Shown piece after piece: positions 8,414-16,504 of a stretch of 47,663 bases of DNA. The notes beneath the pieces are model-generated. The model saw only the letters and a list, made by a program, of their open reading frames with translations. It was not told the origin of the DNA and did not search any database. Origin of the DNA: an uncultured Opitutales bacterium (lineage in GTDB: Bacteria > Verrucomicrobiota > Verrucomicrobiia > Opitutales > Intestinicryptomonadaceae); assembly GCA_900548185.1 (NCBI GenBank), contig URJJ01000017.1, forward strand, positions 1-47,663, given 5' to 3'. The translations under genes and the position numbers were made by a program. Every line of letters starts with the position of its first letter. The first letter of the stretch is position 1.

Positions 8414-9609
8414 AGTTTTGCAATTGTCTTTTCAAATATTCTGAGGGCGGCTTCAGCCTCGGACTTTTTGACGTTCAGAGGCGGCAGGAAGCGCAGCGCG
8501 TTGGCCCCGGCCGGGATGAGGATTAGCCCGTTTTTCCTCAGGGCCGCGGCGGCTTCCAGATTTTTGACGGGCTCGCGGAAGAGCACGCCTATCATCAGCC
8601 CCATGCCGCGCGCCTCCGCGATTTTGTCGGGATGCGCCTTGGCCGCCTTTTTCAGGCCGGAGAGCAGGAGCCTGCCGATTTTATCGGCGTTTTCGCAGAG
8701 CTTTTTGGATTTGATTTCGTCCATGACGGCGTTGCCCGCCGCGCACGCGGGGGGGTTGCCGCCGAAAGTCGTGCCGTGCGACCCCGGGGTGAAAATGTCC
8801 TGATAGGGCTTGGAAAGCCATACCGCCCCGATGGGGAAGCCGCCGCCGAGTCCCTTTGCCATCGAGATTGCGTCGGGCTTTACGCCGAACTTCTGGAACG
8901 CGGCGAACTTTCCGGTGCGCCCCACCCCGCACTGCACCTCGTCGAAAAGGAGCATGGCCCCGTGCCTGTCGCACAGGGAGCGCAGGCCCTTGAGGAAGTC
9001 GCGCGAGGCCGGCAGCACGCCGCTTTCGCCCTGAATCGGCTCGACCAGCACCGCCGCCACGTCGTCGCCCATGACTCCCGCGAAGCTTTCAAGATTGTTG
9101 AACTCGGCGTAGGAAAATTCGGGCATCAGGGGCGAGAAGCCCTTCTGTATCTTTTTCTGCACGGTGGCGGAAAGCGTGCCGAGCGTCCTGCCGTGGAAGC
9201 TGTTGACGGCCACCACCACGCGGAACTTGCGCCCCTCGGCTCCCGAGACGCGGACGCCGTGGAGCCTGGCCGCCTTCAGCAGGGCCTCGTTGGCCTCCGC
9301 GCCGCTGTTGCAGAAAAACACCTTTCCGGGGCCCAGGGCTCCGACAAGCTTTTCGGCGAGGTCGGCCTGCGGGACGTTTATATAGAGGTTGCTGCAATGC
9401 CCGAGCGTGCGCATCTGCGAGCACACCGCATCCGCAATCTTTGCGTTGCAGTGGCCGAGGCTGAGCACGGCAATCCCCCCGCCGAAGTCGAGGTACTTTT
9501 TGCCGTTTTCATCCCATACGCGCACGCCGTCGCCCCGGACCAGAACCGTATCGCGGTCCCCGAAGCAGCCGACTGTGAATTTGTCTGACTTTTGCTTTGT
9601 GTTCATCAT
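8410..9609 (-). CDS. argD: Acetylornithine aminotransferase
   Basis: PLP enzyme converting N-acetylglutamate semialdehyde to N-acetylornithine. The protein has 399 residues. The class III aminotransferase pattern is clear: the phosphate-binding NSGAEANE (101-108), the aspartate of LLFDEVQCG (Asp223) that contacts the PLP nitrogen, and the Schiff-base lysine in SMAKGLGGGFP (Lys252). Two consecutive ATG codons occur; the start at 9606 also fits. The start overlaps the argB stop by 4 bases and the stop overlaps the argF start, so translational coupling is likely. Some relatives also act on succinyl-diaminopimelate, which sequence alone cannot exclude. Confidence 0.95.
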   Translation of the reverse strand: MMNTKQKSDKFTVGCFGDRDTVLVRGDGVRVWDENGKKYLDFGGGIAVLSLGHCNAKIADAVCSQMRTLGHCSNLYINVPQADLAEKLVGALGPGKVFFCNSGAEANEALLKAARLHGVRVSGAEGRKFRVVVAVNSFHGRTLGTLSATVQKKIQKGFSPLMPEFSYAEFNNLESFAGVMGDDVAAVLVEPIQGESGVLPASRDFLKGLRSLCDRHGAMLLFDEVQCGVGRTGKFAAFQKFGVKPDAISMAKGLGGGFPIGAVWLSKPYQDIFTPGSHGTTFGGNPPACAAGNAVMDEIKSKKLCENADKIGRLLLSGLKKAAKAHPDKIAEARGMGLMIGVLFREPVKNLEAAAALRKNGLILIPAGANALRFLPPLNVKKSEAEAALRIFEKTIAKL

Positions 9610-10499
9610 TCGGTGACAATTTCGGTACCGATGCCCTTGTCGGTGAATATTTCAAGAAGCAGGCTGTGGGGCATGTAGCCGTCTATGAAGTGGACGCGCC
9701 TGACGCCGTTTTTTATGGCCTCCACGGCGCTTTCGACCTTGGGGAGCATCCCGCCGCCGATTATCCCGATTTTCTTGAGGTCGTCCACGTCGGAAACCTT
9801 GAGGGTGGAAATGAGCGTGTCCGGATCCTTGGGGTCGCGCATGAGGCCGGGGATGTCGCACAAAAAAACGAGGCGGCGGGCCTTCAGGGCGGAGGCGACC
9901 GCGGCGGCCGCCACGTCGGCGTTGGTGTTGTACGGGTGGAGGTCCGGGCCGAGGGCGATAGGCGATATGACGGGCGTGCGCCCCTCGGCTATCGCCTTCT
10001 TTATGAGCTTTGCCTTGACAAGGGTGATTTTGCCGACGTAGCCCAAATCCACATCCTCGCCGTCGGGCCCCTTTGAAATATGCTTTTCGCAGGAGAGCAC
10101 CGAGTTGCCGACGAGCGGGGCCGGCTGGCACTTGCTGGAGGCGAGCATCTCGCAAATCTCGCGGTTTACGCCGTTATTTAAAACGTCCTCAACTATCTTG
10201 ACGGTCGCGGCGTCCGTGACCCTCATGCCGTTTTTAAACTCCGCCTGCAAGCCCGACTTCGCCATCGCGCGGTTTATCGCCTTTCCGCCGCCGTGCACGA
10301 CGACGACGTTGATGCCGACTGCGGCCAGGAAGGCGATGTCCTGCGCCACGCGCCCCCTGACGAGCGGGTCGGGGTCGTCCATGAACGCGCCGCCGTACTT
10401 TACAACGAACGTTGCGCCTCTGAACTTCTGTATGTACGGCAGGGCCTCGATGAGGATTCCCGCCTTTTTTGTGACGGACTCGAGATGCTGGTACTTCAT
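9606..10499 (-). CDS. argB: Acetylglutamate kinase
   Basis: Phosphorylates N-acetylglutamate with ATP, the second step of arginine synthesis. The 297-residue amino-acid-kinase fold shows FVVKYGGAFM near residue 31, the glycine-rich VVVHGGGKAIN (about 65-75) and GNSVLSCEKH in the substrate region. The N-terminal helix (KKAGILIEALPYIQKFRG) is the long form associated with hexameric, arginine-inhibited kinases, so feedback control at this enzyme is plausible. The gene lies 4 bases after the argJ stop and overlaps argD. Confidence 0.96.
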   Translation of the reverse strand: MKYQHLESVTKKAGILIEALPYIQKFRGATFVVKYGGAFMDDPDPLVRGRVAQDIAFLAAVGINVVVVHGGGKAINRAMAKSGLQAEFKNGMRVTDAATVKIVEDVLNNGVNREICEMLASSKCQPAPLVGNSVLSCEKHISKGPDGEDVDLGYVGKITLVKAKLIKKAIAEGRTPVISPIALGPDLHPYNTNADVAAAAVASALKARRLVFLCDIPGLMRDPKDPDTLISTLKVSDVDDLKKIGIIGGGMLPKVESAVEAIKNGVRRVHFIDGYMPHSLLLEIFTDKGIGTEIVTE

Positions 10500-10503
10500 C
10501 GCC

Positions 10504-11739
10504 CTATTCGCCCTTGTTGAAATCCACGTAGGCTTCGGTGAGGTCCGTCGTAAGCAGGGACTCCTCGCAGTCGCCCATGTTGAGGTTCATGGTTATGACA
10601 AACTCCTTCTTGGCCACGGCCTTCTTCCAGAGGGCCCTGTTCTGCGCCTGGGGCTCGCCCTTGAGGATGACGGGGATGTCGTCGTAGTGGAGGTCGATTT
10701 TTGCAAAGTCTATCCCCGTGCGCGCGTATCCTGCGGCGTCGGCCAGCCTGCCCCAGTTGGGGTCGCCGCCGTACCACGACGACTTTACAAGGAGCGAATT
10801 GCATATCGCGCGGCATATCTTTTCGGCCTGCCCCCCGCTCGCCGCGCCCTTGACGCGCATTTCGACGACCTTCGTTATCTTTTCGCCGTCTGAAACTATC
10901 TTGCGGGCAAGCTCCTGGCAGACCTTTGTGAGGGCCTCCTGGTAAGCCTCGAAAACGACCGTGCCGGGCTCGGCGGAAACCCCGCTTTTGCCGGAGCAGA
11001 CAGCAATCACGGTGTCGTTTGTGGACATGTCGCCGTCGATTGTGATGCGGTTGAAAGACTTGTTGACCGCGAAGGTGAGCGCCTGCTTTATCGTGGCCTG
11101 GCCGGCGTCGATGTCGCTTCCGACAAAGCAAAGCATGGTGGCCATGTTCGGCTCTATCATGCCGGCGCCCTTGGCCATTCCGGCCACGGTGAACATCCTG
11201 CCCTCGCAGAGGACCCGGGCGCATGCCACCTTTATGCGGGTGTCGCTCGTGAGTATCGCGTTTGCGGCCCTGAGGCCGTTTTCCTTTGTCGGGGCGGCGG
11301 AAGCCAGGGCTTCGGCAATGCCCTTTGAAACCTTCTCCATCGGCAGGCGCTCGCCGATGCGGCCGGTGGAGCAGACGAGAACCTGGGTCTTGTCGATTCC
11401 GAGCCCTGCGGCGACCTTTGCGCACATTTCGGAGGCGTCGCGCAGCCCCTCCTCGCCGGTGCAGGCGTTGGCGTTGCCGCTGTTTGCCACAATCGCCCCG
11501 ACGGCCTGCGAGCGCGCGAGGTGCGCCATGTCGGTCATAACCGGCGCGGCCTTCACGTCGTTTGTGGTGAACACCCCGGCTGCCGGGCGCGGCCCCTCAA
11601 GCTTTATGAGGGCGAGGTCGAGGCGCTCGGAGTCGCCTTTGTTTCGGATGTCGCAGGCCACGCCCGCGAGGGAAAAGCCCGGGACTTCCGCAAGGCCCGC
11701 GCATTTGTCGGAAATTTCAATGGAATAGGGTTTGCTCAT
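10504..11739 (-). CDS. argJ: Ornithine acetyltransferase (glutamate N-acetyltransferase)
   Basis: Transfers the acetyl group from N-acetylornithine to glutamate, which makes the pathway cyclic. Bifunctional forms also use acetyl-CoA. The 411-residue precursor contains the self-cleavage site KGAGMIEPNMATML with the nucleophilic Thr at residue 201, predicted to split into alpha and beta chains. Other family marks are the oxyanion-hole segment STGRIGE (124-130) and GDMSTNDT in the beta chain. The start has AGGAG before CATATG. The argC-to-argJ gap is 117 bases without a terminator, so it should be one transcript. No argA is seen in the window, so ArgJ may be bifunctional. Confidence 0.96.
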   Translation of the reverse strand: MSKPYSIEISDKCAGLAEVPGFSLAGVACDIRNKGDSERLDLALIKLEGPRPAAGVFTTNDVKAAPVMTDMAHLARSQAVGAIVANSGNANACTGEEGLRDASEMCAKVAAGLGIDKTQVLVCSTGRIGERLPMEKVSKGIAEALASAAPTKENGLRAANAILTSDTRIKVACARVLCEGRMFTVAGMAKGAGMIEPNMATMLCFVGSDIDAGQATIKQALTFAVNKSFNRITIDGDMSTNDTVIAVCSGKSGVSAEPGTVVFEAYQEALTKVCQELARKIVSDGEKITKVVEMRVKGAASGGQAEKICRAICNSLLVKSSWYGGDPNWGRLADAAGYARTGIDFAKIDLHYDDIPVILKGEPQAQNRALWKKAVAKKEFVITMNLNMGDCEESLLTTDLTEAYVDFNKGE

Positions 11740-11856
11740 ATGACTCCTTTCGCCCCGGACGAGCCCGGGAGCTGTGGACTTCCCGCGCCGGAGCTGTGGC
11801 GCGGTCCGTCTTTGTTTTTGTTAAAAGAACTTTCAAAAGGCGCGGCAGGCGCGCCC

Positions 11857-12891
<1,035 letters not shown>

Positions 12892-12915
12892 ATCTCTTAC
12901 TTTGAAAAAGCGGGT

Positions 12916-12943
12916 ATTATTGCACTTTTTTCGGCGACTGCAA
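12916..12943 (-). promoter_or_regulatory. Candidate promoter of the argCJBDF operon
   Basis: Minus strand -35 TTGCAG (12938-12943), 16-base spacer, -10 AATAAT (12916-12921), giving a leader of about 18 bases. I could not identify a convincing ARG box. The rest of 12944-13257 contains no gene I can support. Confidence 0.5.
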
Positions 12944-13257
12944 CAAATTTATTCTGCCCCTCCATCCCCATTCCCTGCGGCGGCAAAGTGGCATAATCCG
13001 GCCTGCGCTCCCCCAAAAAAGCCCGGCCCTTACGCCGATTGCAAAACGCCGCGCGCCATCCCCCGCCGCGCAAAGGCCGCCCCCCTACCATCCGCGCCGA
13101 TTCCGCCACCTGCCCTGCGCCTCCGGCAGAAAAGGCTTGATTTGCAAAACCGCCTCCCCATAAAAATCCCAAATCGGGCGGCGCAATTAAACGAGGGCCT
13201 GCAAATTCCGATTCAAAAACCATCAAAATGCGTAAAAAACGCGCAAAGACTAAACCC

Positions 13258-13599
13258 ATGCAGAAAATCATATGCAGAATAAACGGCAGGGAGGCCGACA
13301 TTTCCTCCCTCTACGCCAAAATTGAATCCGGCAGCAAAATATCGGCAGTCAAGGAGATGAAGGAAATTGCCGGGTGCGGAATTTCCGAAGCCGCCCTCGC
13401 AGTCAAAGCCGTCTCCGACCTCGGCGCGGCGCCCAGGCGCATCACATTCGGGCCCGGCTCCTCGGTAGAAATCGAAATACCGGGGCGCCAGACCGTCAGG
13501 GCTGTCGCATCCGGGGGCCCGGGCGGGCGCTCCTGCGCGGTATTTGCCATACTGGCCGCAGCCGCACTCGCGGCGGCGCTCTACGCACTTTTAAAATGA
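13258..13599 (+). CDS. Small L7/L12 C-terminal-domain-like membrane protein
   Basis: A protein of 113 residues. A segment resembles the helix-turn-helix surface of the ribosomal L7/L12 C-terminal domain: KISAVKEMKEIAGCGISEAA, then LAVKAV. The last 20 residues form a single hydrophobic segment (AVFAILAAAALAAALYALL) with one terminal Lys, which suggests a tail anchor. It is not the ribosomal protein itself, because the hinge and N-terminal dimer domain are missing. Small anchored L7/L12-like proteins of unknown role occur in other bacteria. An in-frame ATG at 13228 would add ten basic residues; neither start has a Shine-Dalgarno. The stop overlaps the next ATG (ATGA), so it is probably coupled to the MBL gene. 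Confidence 0.65.
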   Translation: MQKIICRINGREADISSLYAKIESGSKISAVKEMKEIAGCGISEAALAVKAVSDLGAAPRRITFGPGSSVEIEIPGRQTVRAVASGGPGGRSCAVFAILAAAALAAALYALLK

Positions 13600-14330
13600 A
13601 ACTGACCTACATATTCCACAGCGGATTTGTCGTTGAAAGCGGCGGGGCGTCGGTTGTCATAGACTTCTTTCCGAACCCCACACATCCGGCCGAATCGCTG
13701 AAGCCCGTGCATGCGGCGATGAAAGACCGAGGCGGATTCTACGCGCTTGCGACGCACGCCCACGCAGACCACTTCTGGCCCGGAATCTTCGGATGGAAGG
13801 CCGCGCGCGGGGATATCAAATACGTGCTTTCAGACGACGTAAAAATCCCGCCGGACGCGCCTGCGGAAGGGATTGCCCTGCTCAAAAAAGGCGGAGTTTT
13901 CTCAGACGGACGAATCAGGGTGGAGGCATTCGGCTCCACCGACGCCGGATGCTCGTTTCTGATTGAGCTTGATGGGCGGAAAATCTTCCACGCAGGCGAC
14001 CTCAACAACTGGCATTGGCGGGAGGAGTCCACGGAAGCCGAGGCTGCGGAGGCGCAGGGCCGCTATCTGGCAGAACTTGGCGAAATAGCGCGGGCGGCCC
14101 CGGAGCTGGACCTTGCGATGTTTCCCGTGGATCCGAGGCTGGGCGGGGAGTATATGCTTGGCGCCGAACAGTTTCTCTCGGCAGTGCGCGCAAAAAACTT
14201 CGCCCCAATGCACTTTTCATGGGACGGGGAGAAAGGGTACGCCAAAGCCGCCGCGCTGCGGGAATTCGCCGAATCTGCGGGCGCGCGCTTCATTTCCTGG
14301 ACGCGCGAATGCGAGAGCGCAGAATTTTGA
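13596..14330 (+). CDS. MBL-fold metal-dependent hydrolase
   Basis: A protein of 244 residues with a metallo-beta-lactamase fold. The metal motif THAHADHF places His54, His56, Asp58 and His59. Later ligand candidates are the His/Asp of FHAGDLNNWHW and the His of APMHFSWD. The layout is like the small UlaG/YycJ-type hydrolases, not RNase J or glyoxalase II. The substrate is unknown. The start is fixed by the ATGA overlap with the preceding small membrane protein. The long upstream open frame belongs to other coding. Confidence 0.85.
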   Translation: MKLTYIFHSGFVVESGGASVVIDFFPNPTHPAESLKPVHAAMKDRGGFYALATHAHADHFWPGIFGWKAARGDIKYVLSDDVKIPPDAPAEGIALLKKGGVFSDGRIRVEAFGSTDAGCSFLIELDGRKIFHAGDLNNWHWREESTEAEAAEAQGRYLAELGEIARAAPELDLAMFPVDPRLGGEYMLGAEQFLSAVRAKNFAPMHFSWDGEKGYAKAAALREFAESAGARFISWTRECESAEF

Positions 14331-14383
14331 GTTGACGCGCGGGGCCCATCCGGAAACCATCCGGCAAGAGAAAAGGATAAGCA

Positions 14384-14767
14384 ATGCAGATAAGGGGAAA
14401 ATTCGACCACTTCAACATCAACGTGCGCGACCTCGAAAAGAGCCTGGCCTTCTATGAAAAGGCGCTCGGGCTAAAGGAGGCAAGGCGCAAAAACGCGGAC
14501 GACGGCTCTTTCATACTGTCCTACCTTTCGGACGGACAAAGCCCGTTTCTTTTGGAGCTCACATGGCTGAGGGACCACGCCGGCGCACCTTACGAGCTCG
14601 GGGAGAATGAAAGCCACCTCTGCCTGCGCGTCGCAGGCGACTACGCCGATGCGCGCAAGTTCCACAAGGAGATGGGGTGCGTATGCTTTGAAAACGAAAA
14701 GATGGGCCTGTATTTCATCGAAGACCCCGACGGCTATTGGATTGAAATTCTCCCTATTGAAAAATAA
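14384..14767 (+). CDS. gloA: Glyoxalase I (lactoylglutathione lyase), VOC superfamily
   Basis: Detoxifies methylglyoxal through its hemithioacetal with glutathione or another thiol. The 127-residue protein has two VOC beta-alpha-beta-beta-beta modules. The four metal ligands of the GloA class can be assigned: His9 (FDHFNINV), Glu58 (FLLELTW), His78 (ESHLCLRV) and Glu121 (YWIEIL). This spacing matches the Ni-type bacterial enzyme, although the chain is slightly shorter than E. coli GloA. The start is preceded by AAGGATAAGC, a fair Shine-Dalgarno. Some VOC enzymes with all four ligands act on other substrates, so the name is probable, not certain. Confidence 0.82.
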   Translation: MQIRGKFDHFNINVRDLEKSLAFYEKALGLKEARRKNADDGSFILSYLSDGQSPFLLELTWLRDHAGAPYELGENESHLCLRVAGDYADARKFHKEMGCVCFENEKMGLYFIEDPDGYWIEILPIEK

Positions 14768-14861
14768 CACTCATTGTATTGCTTTTCTGATTTTTATTTG
14801 TTGAGTGATGCTCTTTAAAACAGAAAGGAGGCGCAGGTCGAAGGGCCTGCTGTCAAGATTT

Positions 14862-14939
14862 TCAACTTGACACTATGACAATGATGTCGATGATTGCCCT
14901 TATTACGATAAGAACGATTTGCAGAACCGTTTTTTTCAT
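14862..14939 (-). CDS. 25-residue hydrophobic peptide, candidate type I toxin
   Basis: ATG at 14939 and TGA at 14862-14864 give 25 residues: MKKTVLQ, then a nearly unbroken Ile/Val/Leu stretch with one Arg and one Asp, ending VIVSS. A very strong Shine-Dalgarno (AAAGGAGG, 7-base spacing) precedes it, the best in the window. It would form a single membrane helix. The sequence ACAGAAAGGAGG around the Shine-Dalgarno is perfectly complementary to CCTCCTTTCTGT at the mRNA 3' end, so the full-length mRNA could hide its own ribosome site. An opposing promoter and terminator lie within or near it. This layout resembles hok/ibs-type toxin genes. I know of no confirmed family member; Bacteroidetes 'smalltalk'-type small proteins are a loose alternative comparison. 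Confidence 0.5.
   Translation of the reverse strand: MKKTVLQIVLIVIRAIIDIIVIVSS
14867..14894 (+). promoter_or_regulatory. Candidate promoter for an RNA antisense to the small ORF
   Basis: Consensus -35 TTGACA (14867-14872), 16-base spacer, -10 GATGAT (14889-14894, 4 of 6). Transcription would start near 14901 inside the ORF and proceed antisense across its start codon and Shine-Dalgarno. Confidence 0.4.
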
Positions 14940-14996
14940 CTTAATACCTCCTTTCTGTGAGGTCTGCCCCGCCGATACCCACGGCGGGGTTTTTTT
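14901..14996 (+). ncRNA. Predicted antisense RNA opposite the small hydrophobic ORF
   Basis: It is inferred from a promoter-like TTGACA-N16-GATGAT and a strong terminator ending at 14996. The RNA would be about 95 nt and perfectly complementary to the first half of the peptide ORF, its Shine-Dalgarno and the 5' UTR. That is the position of type I antitoxin RNAs. It is a prediction with no expression evidence. Confidence 0.33.
14967..14996 (+). terminator. Strong rho-independent terminator
   Basis: 8-bp stem CCCCGCCG/CGGCGGGG, loop ATACCCA, seven T. It could end gloA readthrough, the predicted antisense RNA, or both. On the opposite strand the same hairpin would sit in the 5' UTR of the small ORF mRNA. 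Confidence 0.9.
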
Positions 14997-15032
14997 GACC
15001 TGTTAAAGAGCTTTTCAAGGGTTTTACACTTG

Positions 15033-16060
15033 ACGACCATAGATAATCCGTTCTTTGATTTCTACAACGCTACAAGTTCAACCTCCTGTATAACAAGCGT
15101 TGCGGATTGACTACCGTTCTTTGATTTCTACAACCTCTCTTGAAGCAGCATGTAGGCTTTGATGGTTGCGGATTGACTACCGTTCTTTGATTTCTACAAC
15201 TCAAAGAAATCGAGGACTATAAGGAATCGGGTTGCGGATTGACTACCGTTCTTTGATTTCTACAACGCCGACGCCGTGGGAAATTGCGAGGCGGTTGTTG
15301 CGGATTGACTACCGTTCTTTGATTTCTACAACACAAACCCGAAGGCCCCGCGCAACGTTCGCGTTGCGGATTGACTACCGTTCTTTGATTTCTACAACAC
15401 TATATTTTAATTGTATTTCACCCAAACAGTTGCGGATTGACTACCGTTCTTTGATTTCTACAACCCTGAACGAAATCGGACTCGCGGCCTATGAGTTGCG
15501 GATTGACTACCGTTCTTTGATTTCTACAACTTGACACTCACATCATTTCTTGTGTTCCTTGTTGCGGATTGACTACCGTTCTTTGATTTCTACAACTCCA
15601 ATAACGCAACTTCCAGATAATCATCCGTTGCGGATTGACTACCGTTCTTTGATTTCTACAACTTCAAAAATGGGGTTGAAACTTATATAGTTGTTGCGGA
15701 TTGACTACCGTTCTTTGATTTCTACAACTCAATTAGCTGATAAGCGTCTGGTGTGATTGGTTGCGGATTGACTACCGTTCTTTGATTTCTACAACGTATA
15801 AAGTGGGAAGCATTGCTGCGCCGCCGTTGCGGATTGACTACCGTTCTTTGATTTCTACAACAATTTTAATGGAAGCAGAAGCGAATGCTGAAGTTGCGGA
15901 TTGACTACCGTTCTTTGATTTCTACAACACGGCCTCTGGACGCTCATCCTCGACGACGGTTGCGGATTGACTACCGTTCTTTGATTTCTACAACCTGCCG
16001 AGGGCGGATGCGGTCTTGACTGCCGTTGCGGATTGACTACCGTTCTTTGATTTCTACAAC
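15033..16060 (+). CRISPR. CRISPR array, 16 repeats and 15 spacers (type II-C)
   Basis: The 36-base repeat begins GTTGCGGATTGACTACC and ends TTTGATTTCTACAAC. Repeats start at 15033, 15099, 15165, 15231, 15297, 15363, 15429, 15495, 15561, 15627, 15693, 15760, 15826, 15893, 15959 and 16025. Spacers are 30 bases, with two of 31. Copies 2-16 are identical. Copy 1 has lost its first half and keeps only CCGTTCTTTGATTTCTACAAC. On the plus strand each full repeat contains TTGACT, 16 bases, then TACAAC at its very end. This is a promoter-like arrangement that would start RNA about 7 bases into the spacer, as in repeat-embedded promoters of Neisseria II-C arrays. Plus-strand transcription is also supported by the tracrRNA candidate and by resemblance, from memory, to the Parvibaculum II-C repeat. 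Confidence 0.97.
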
Positions 16061-16159
16061 TGATAATTCATAAACTAGCGTGTATTAACCTGTTAAATGG
16101 ATTATCGCACAAAAAAAACGGTCTTTTTCTCTAACTTTGCAGAACCCGGGCAGATTTTT
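16061..16159. promoter_or_regulatory. AT-rich flank between array and cas2, probable spacer-integration side
   Basis: 99 bases, AT-rich, with no gene. It adjoins the intact end of the array, while the degenerate repeat is at the opposite end, so new spacers are expected here. It contains ACCTGTTAAA (16088-16097), which also occurs at 14998-15007 on the other side of the array. The A-run at 16110-16117 could serve as the T-run of a weak terminator for cas2 on the minus strand. Confidence 0.5.
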
Positions 16160-16504
16160 TTAAAATAAAGATAACTGTTCGGGCGGCTCAGATATGCGGA
16201 CGCGTTCGCGTTTTATTATCTGTATGCTTTGGGCGAACTGCTTGTCCGTGAAAAACAATATTATTATGTTTCCGTCCGGAGGCGCGTTAACCTTTATGAG
16301 CCTGACGTACTTCTGCGCATACTCGCGGGCGCCGCAAAAACGACAGTAAACCGAGAACTGGGACATAGAAAAACCATTGTCCAAAAGCATGTTTCTGAAC
16401 TCTGCATAGCATTTCCTGTCCGCCGCAGAAGCGACGGGAAGGTCGAACATAACAACCATCCACATAAGCCTGTATCCGCTGACACCTCCGCGCCTGCCCA
16501 TCAT
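16160..16504 (-). CDS. cas2: CRISPR-associated endoribonuclease Cas2
   Basis: Structural partner of Cas1 in the spacer-integration complex. The 114-residue protein has the ferredoxin-like start MWMVVMFDLPV, with the conserved acidic Asp in FDLP. A second strand follows at SVYCRFCG and the third at NIIILFFTDKQF, with a C-terminal tail ending EQLSLF. Two consecutive ATG codons and a basic leader (GRRGG) precede the first strand. An internal Met (about residue 14) is an alternative start, but the ATGA overlap with the cas1 stop supports 16504. It is the last gene of cas9-cas1-cas2. Confidence 0.95.
   Translation of the reverse strand: MMGRRGGVSGYRLMWMVVMFDLPVASAADRKCYAEFRNMLLDNGFSMSQFSVYCRFCGAREYAQKYVRLIKVNAPPDGNIIILFFTDKQFAQSIQIIKRERVRISEPPEQLSLF

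Larger units (their letters stand above)
14820..14958. repeat. 12-bp perfect inverted repeat bracketing the small ORF
   Basis: ACAGAAAGGAGG at 14820-14831 and CCTCCTTTCTGT at 14947-14958, 115 bases apart. Further nested pairs are GCTCTTTAA (14810-14818) with TTAAAGAGC (15003-15011), the 7-bp hairpin TGTCAAG/CTTGACA (14851-14857, 14866-14872) over the stop codon, and GCAGG/CCTGC just inside the 3' arm. In the minus-strand RNA the right arm contains the Shine-Dalgarno. Confidence 0.85.

Noticed and set aside
12897..13301. Minus-strand open frame upstream of argC
   Set aside because: No Shine-Dalgarno and Gly/Arg-rich composition; it overlaps the argC promoter and the opposite-strand small membrane protein gene.
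15232..15534. Open frame of repeated peptide units
   Set aside because: It is created by the periodic CRISPR repeats read in frame; not a gene.
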